NCBI GenBank assembly: GCA_963402885.1
Contig: OY727099.1
Location: forward strand, 24,881,001-24,945,000
DNA: 64,000 nucleotides
Origin: Antedon bifida
Lineage: Eukaryota > Echinodermata > Crinoidea > Comatulida > Antedonidae
Reading direction: 5' to 3'
A program made the position numbers and the translations under genes. Below the pieces are notes generated by a model. The model saw only the letters and a program-made list of their open reading frames with translations, was not told the origin of the DNA and ran no database searches. Each line of letters starts with the position of its first letter. Within the stretch, counting starts at the first letter, position 1. Below, in pieces: positions 61,801 to 64,000 of this stretch.

Positions 61801-63267
61801 TGTGAATTCAGCCACATGTCAAGTTTTTGTATGTTTATAAATGTTCTAGTTTATTGTTGCAACAACAAAGTGAAATTTTGTGTCAGAAATGCGAGCCAAC
61901 TTCTTTGGAAATTATTATTACAGAAAAACTTTATATTTGTTAAAATTGATTCAATATTTATTTTTTTAGTTAAGGAGGTTTGTAGAATTATGTTATGCCT
62001 ATGTTTTCCTGAAGAAAAATCTGTCTGTCTACACTATCAATCAAACTAATTTGACAAAAAAAGTGTGATGTGCCCAAATATGGTAGTAATATGCTTAAAT
62101 ATGGTGATAGAACATCATCATGTCCATATTTGGGAACATCACATTATATTATATCACACTGTATACCTTGTTGTTAGTTATAAGAATAATTTATGGCCTT
62201 GCACGCCCTTGATGAAAAACACCTTTGGGTGATCAAGTTCTCCATGTTTAAATAAAGTATTTATTATTATTATTATTTTTTTGTCACATAAAGTTTGATA
62301 GTATGGACAGGTTTCACAATCTGTACTACAGGTTTGCGACTACATACACAAACACCAACCTGCAAGATTTGCTGACGTACATCATTTGTACTTGAGGTAA
62401 CTGATGGTTCACCAATTCCTAACGGATGAGTCGGGAGATGACTTGACAGAGCTTCTAACGCTATCTTCTCCTTCTCACCCGTTATCACATCTTGGTAATA
62501 AGATGGATCAGGAGGCGAACCTAAAACAACAAAAATAAAACATTAATATTATAATTATTATTATTACTATTTATTTACAATATAATTAAATATTAATTAA
62601 TGCTATTTTTTTTTCTCTTTTCAATTCAATTCAATCTTTATATATTTAGTTAACAAACATGAGTACAATAGTAATCAATTATTATTAATTAATAACTAAT
62701 ATTAAGTATTAATGTTCAGCGCTTAGAGGTTTCACAACATTTGGTGCTATATAAATCCAGGATATTATTATTATTATTATTATATATTGCCTCAAATGAA
62801 GGGTTCTATAGCAATACAATATACATAGGAAATTGTGTTGCTCTGAGACAAAAATCAATTAAAATAAAAACAATACAAAGTAAAATAAAATAGATTGTTA
62901 TAAATATCTATAGACTTTAATCTGAAATAAAATATTAATTAATTAATTGATTAAATTCTGATACATAGAGTAATATTTTAGAGTGAGTTGTTACCCAACA
63001 CAGATTACAGGCGTATTATGAATAGAAAATTAAACCATTCTAATATAAATAGTAATTTACTGATTACTCTGTGTTTCGTTCACAATTTAATTAAAATAAT
63101 TGGCGAGTTATTTGCGTAATGGAAAAATAGAAAGTAGCTTAAAGACCTATCTGTGAACCTCGGGTGTCAAGGTCAATTACAGCGTATTCTTCGGGAGGAA
63201 GCGCCCCGGCGTTCCAATTAATGGCGACAATATTGGTACAGGTTCTTTTTTGGGCAATTTTAGCCAA
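52434..63267 (-). CDS. SoxD: SoxD (Sox5/6/13-type) HMG-box transcription factor, 3' part
   Basis: A DNA-bending transcription factor that binds AACAAAG/T-like sites in the nucleus and acts in development. Well-supported exons: 54028-54106, 53300-53461 and 52434-52870. They join in matching phases and encode a VIDLT motif, the whole HMG box and the C-terminus. The HMG box ([20 protein letters not shown], then [37 protein letters not shown]) and the [15 protein letters not shown] extension are diagnostic of SoxD. Two further exons at 62360-62520 and 63147-63267 are compatible in strand, splice sites and phase but not recognised by homology. The N-terminal leucine-zipper and coiled-coil part of SoxD proteins is not in the window and should lie to the right. 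The C-terminus after the box is short and Met/Glu/His-rich, unlike vertebrate Sox5/6. Confidence 0.9.
53300..53461 (-). CDS. SoxD: SoxD exon with first half of HMG box
   Basis: Encodes [20 protein letters not shown], then [20 protein letters not shown] up to ISKILG. The acceptor is TATTTCAG and the donor G|GTACGT splits the glycine codon. The ILG split is the usual SoxD HMG-box intron position, to my knowledge. Confidence 0.97.
53816..53966. mobile_element. Family A MITE, copy 5, in SoxD intron
   Basis: Begins AGATCTGTCTACACTATTAA and ends AAAGTTTGATAGTGTAGACA followed by GAGCTTTA. The core has two GCCTAAATATGGTAG-like units and TGGGCACATCACATTTT. It sits about 60 bp from the donor of the VIDLT exon. 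Confidence 0.92.
54028..54106 (-). CDS. SoxD: SoxD exon with VIDLT motif
   Basis: Twenty-six codons and one base: [20 protein letters not shown] then DIQVDP. Acceptor TTTTAG, donor T|GTAAGT. IVIDLT followed by acidic residues matches the SUMO-interacting-motif pattern. Vertebrate Sox5/6 also have a VIDLT-type motif at this place before the HMG box, which supports the assignment. Confidence 0.9.
54107..55680. other. SoxD intron, left of the LINE
   Basis: AT-rich. It contains a CCTTAATAGAGG-family scrap at 54258-54290 and a LINE 3' end at 54405-54500. The less AT-rich block 54825-54960 has AGACAAACCGACAAAAGAAA and ACTGCGATCGGCGCAAAGCA and no repeat, so it could be conserved non-coding DNA. Confidence 0.4.
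54405..54500 (+). mobile_element. LINE 3' end fragment
   Basis: TATAAGGGCCCCTTGATTGT, then GGGTCACCCTCTATAATGAG, parallels the 3' end of the LINE at 58465-58550 (GAGGGCCCCTGAATATCAGC, GGGTTACCCTCTATAAATAA). It is a severely 5'-truncated relative. Confidence 0.6.
55682..58336 (+). CDS. Endonuclease (partial) and reverse transcriptase ORF of the LINE
   Basis: Encodes target-primed reverse transcription functions. By position, endonuclease remnant is about residues 50-165, the linker with basic and coiled segments ([20 protein letters not shown]) about 260-300, reverse transcriptase about 420-690, and the C-terminal thumb and tail to 884. The FADD box reads YADDS near residue 620. The first residues before about codon 15 may be host flank read in frame, since the truncation point is not marked. 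Its neighbours are SoxD introns, so it has no host role implied. Confidence 0.9.
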   Translation: MVLMFFNTQVSELVTAMFIASSLSFTQLIVDPKHASIESLLVEIHVASVVIRASVVYRPPNSPAIYFTHLESFLEDYCDSKDFIMLGDLNVDMLKPHTNRNSLMHIMDLFNLTQIIPNATRTTRDSQTLIDVILTTNKELHDNNATLSSDISDHDFIFTSIRTKPPKNVHDQRTFRDFRNFNEDNFINDLKKLPWNIIPQLDDVNVCLKVLHNFLGGVINVHAPEKTKRFKKSLPLWLKGRDDILILMHERDRLKSKAKPNGQAELWLQIKKLRNQINKMCRKSKVNYYRNFLIESANDTSKMWKGMKHLISSKSNWLPSSVRINGHASCNENEISNAYNDYFVNIATHLDNALAANNVDPCSYLPLFDSQFDFQRVSCESVLEQLSRLDCGTSLGVNCYPIKLLKLAAPVIAPSVTFICNLSLSSGIFPNDLKIAKVVPIYKSGAKDELNNYRPISVLPILSKIIERAAHIQLYDYLTAQNILSDNQSGFRKHFSTTTALTNTCDNWLDAMNGGRLTGSVFIDLRKAFDTVNHKIMLRKLTRCGVSSSGIEWFTSFLTNRTQTVKFKNTYSNFLTITHGIPQGSILGPLLFTIYINDLATVPEHGTLDLYADDSTLYYSHSNIHIINRNINSDLSLINTWLTSNRLSLHTDKTEAMLIGVPQRLKHKTIDVSIAAQPIKVVTNHKHLGVHIDNQLNWHTHVSKLSSTLSFKIHTLARIRKYLDKRTAHLFYNTLILPHIDYGALLWGTGSKTNINKIQKLQNRAMRVVLQAPPRTSTHILLTSLHIMNVSQRVQYQVGCLAFKAMNNIAPRYIAQRFSTVPIHSMRTRAASRGDLLVPKVKLECFRRSFIYSASILYNVLPSVLKECTNINSFKFNFKKHILS
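55682..58550 (+). mobile_element. CR1/Jockey-type non-LTR retrotransposon, 5'-truncated
   Basis: A single open frame of 884 codons (55682-58336) with no internal stop. It starts inside the apurinic-type endonuclease: [23 protein letters not shown] and [10 protein letters not shown] are late endonuclease motifs, and the N-terminal part of that domain is missing. A full reverse transcriptase follows: [60 protein letters not shown] and the catalytic LYADDS. The C-terminal region ends in [11 protein letters not shown]. The 3' UTR has GGGTTACCCTCTATAAATAA and a 20-base A tail. The intact frame and long tail imply a recent insertion. It lies antisense in a SoxD intron. No clear target-site duplication was found by eye. 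Confidence 0.93.
58576..58740. mobile_element. Family A MITE, copy 6
   Basis: Starts AAAGCTTGGTCTACACTATT and ends AAGTTTGATAGTGTAGACAA then GGCTTA. It begins only about 25 bp beyond the LINE A tail. Confidence 0.9.
58741..59431. other. SoxD intron segment of unusually high complexity
   Basis: Between 58900 and 59290 the sequence has no repeats and less A/T bias (for example CACGCAATGCCAACTTATTT, AAGGTGGCGCCAGAAATTAG, GGGCGACAGTTGCGATAAAA). No open frame with splice sites fits. Conserved intronic regulatory DNA is one possible reading. Confidence 0.35.
59432..59577. mobile_element. Family A MITE, copy 7, one end degraded
   Basis: Begins TAAGCTCTGTCTACACTATC. The core is inverted relative to copy 2, and the second end stops at GGTCAAACTAGCATATTG. 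Confidence 0.88.
59630..59970. repeat. 17-18-bp minisatellite (CCCCTATTAAAGGGACA)
   Basis: About 19 units of ACCCCTATTAAAGGGACA, with ACTCCTATTAAGGGAC variants. The adjoining stretch to 60090 (TTCTGTGAAACAATGGACAA, CACTACAGCCAACCACTATT) is a single-copy relative of the 78-bp repeat at 26875-27130. The array therefore expands one end of that dispersed family. Confidence 0.94.
60091..60858. other. SoxD intron; no exon recognised
   Basis: Two minus-strand open frames (60031-60228, 60274-60474) have no splice-site support or motif. Confidence 0.4.
60859..61032. mobile_element. Family A MITE, copy 8
   Basis: Starts AAGCTCTGTATGTCTACATT and ends AACTAGTTTGATAGTATAGA then CAGAGCTTTAG. Contains GTGATGTGCCCATATATGGA. 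Confidence 0.92.
61033..62020. other. SoxD intron; possible regulatory DNA only
   Basis: A non-repetitive patch at about 61300-61440 includes TTTGACGTGGTGCGTTGTCT and GACAACAGGTGGAGGAAACA followed by AAGATC. CAGGTG is an E-box and AACAAAG a SOX-type site. Nothing else stands out. Confidence 0.35.
62021..62311. mobile_element. Family A MITE, copy 9, interrupted by a smaller element
   Basis: Left part CTGTCTGTCTACACTATCAA to GGGAACATCACAT; right part TTTTTTTGTCACATAAAGTT to GATAGTATGGACAGG. The two halves are split at about 62145-62275 by unrelated sequence, so the MITE is older than the insert. Confidence 0.88.
62145..62275 (+). mobile_element. Short retroelement with (ATT)n tail nested in a MITE
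   Basis: Contains GGCCTTGCACGCCCTTGATG, ACACCTTTGGGTGATCAAGT and AATAAAGTATTTATTATTAT. The hairpin-like CACCTTTGGGTG and the tandem ATT tail resemble a CR1/L2-type 3' end or SINE. Confidence 0.65.
62360..62520 (-). CDS. Probable SoxD upstream exon
   Basis: A 161-bp open segment between TTTTAG and CAG|GTTGGT encodes two bases of a codon and then [40 protein letters not shown] and [13 protein letters not shown]. It ends in phase 0, as the VIDLT exon requires. Codon composition and lack of repeats look coding. I do not recognise the sequence, so membership in SoxD is inferred from strand, phase and position. Confidence 0.6.
62710..62795 (+). mobile_element. LINE or SINE 3' end with (ATT)n tail
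   Basis: GTTCAGCGCTTAGAGGTTTC, TTTGGTGCTATATAAATCCA, then seven ATT units. It lies in the intron between the two putative upstream SoxD exons. Confidence 0.55.
63147..63267 (-). CDS. Probable SoxD upstream exon
   Basis: Open from a TATATTAG acceptor: [20 protein letters not shown] then [17 protein letters not shown]. The end is uncertain. Two weak in-phase donors, ATAG|GTCTTT (exon end 63147) and CGAG|GTTCAC (exon end 63159), both leave one base that joins the exon at 62520 correctly. Not recognised by homology; another gene is possible. Confidence 0.5.
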
Positions 63268-64000
63268 CTAATATAGGAAATGAATAATTAGGTTTTAGTG
63301 AAATAAAGCACTTTATTTCAAGCTAGGGTTTAACAAACAAGTCTGCACTTGTGGCGTAGTCCATCCGATAGGCAGTGCCTGGGTCGACTTTATTAATATA
63401 ATCCGTTGTATAATCCTGGATTTTTATTAAATTTTTTGACTATTTGAAAAAAAAATCAATATATTTCAAATATTCCATTATCATAAATTTCAAAAAAAGA
63501 TTTAGACATATAAATATAAACTTTATCATTATTGTGGTTAATATATTATTATTAAATATTATCAAAATAAAAAAGTTTTAATTTGATTTGATTAATATGT
63601 TTTTTTCTTTAAAAAATATTTTTTTAAATTTTAAATTACTTTTATATATATTTTTATTATTTGTTTGTACTATTATTTTCTTAAATCTATCTTATAACTC
63701 TGTAATAAGTATATTTTAACATTTTTAAATTATTAAAATAGTATACTTTGGTTTTAATTTAAAATCACATGCACTTCTTTGAAATAACATTTATACATAG
63801 TCACATATACATTTACATATATCTTCAAAGGGAATTCCATGAAAATGGCCTTCTGATAATTTGTGGGCTTATAGTGGTCAAAAACAATAGGTTATAACTA
63901 AGTCATGTACTAGGACAAACTTGGGAAATCAACGCATAAACGATTTCAGATGTTGGAGAAAGTGATTCGTTTACTGCGGCAGTCTCGTTAAACACATGTT
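63268..64000. other. Right edge; AT-rich, no exon recognised
   Basis: Very AT-rich to about 63780, with TATATATATTTTTATTATTT-like tracts. I cannot find a further SoxD exon before the edge. Confidence 0.45.

Overview
The window is animal nuclear DNA: AT-rich, intron-rich and crowded with repeats. It holds three protein-coding genes, all on the minus strand. From left to right they are a Shaw/Kv3 (KCNC) voltage-gated potassium channel with two coding exons (11927-17721), a complete 11-exon branched-chain amino-acid aminotransferase (BCAT, 24820-39925) and the 3' part of a SoxD (Sox5/6/13) HMG-box transcription factor (52434 to about 63267, continuing off the right edge). The gene families, small exons, clean GT-AG introns and repeat style fit a marine invertebrate deuterostome. 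An echinoderm, perhaps a crinoid, is my best guess; this is inference, since no species marker is present.

Layout. 1-7727 is the end of a roughly 184-bp satellite array (about 42 monomers) with higher-order structure and a hairpin-forming palindrome in each monomer. 7.7-11.9 kb is a patchwork of short palindromic transposons (MITEs), including one whose end has expanded into a 20-bp minisatellite. 11.9-17.7 kb is the Shaw gene. 17.7-24.8 kb is intergenic with two minisatellites. 24.8-39.9 kb is BCAT, whose introns hold several minisatellites, tRNA-derived SINE pieces and a retropepsin-coding retroelement scrap. 40-52.4 kb is intergenic, with MITEs, a 53-bp array carrying CRE-like sites and an 18-bp array of POU octamer sites. 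52.4-64 kb is SoxD, with a nearly full-length CR1/Jockey-type LINE inserted antisense in an intron.

Four recurring non-autonomous families were recognised by eye. A has TIRs like CTGTCTACACTATCAAACT (9 copies). B has ends like TTCCCACTAGGACGCAACGC. C has ends like CAATTTACACAGACGAGCGG. D has TIRs like CTTAAAGATGTATTGTCCC. At least two minisatellites look as if they were seeded from transposon ends.

The three genes do not form a pathway: one is an ion channel, one a mitochondrial leucine/isoleucine/valine aminotransferase, one a developmental regulator. Their order is nevertheless notable. In human, SOX5 neighbours BCAT1 on chromosome 12p12, SOX6 and KCNC1 are close on 11p15, and BCAT2 and KCNC3 are both on 19q13. 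The window therefore looks like the unduplicated ancestral KCNC-BCAT-SOXD linkage. Most small open frames in the satellite and minisatellites are by-products of repeat length and are not genes.
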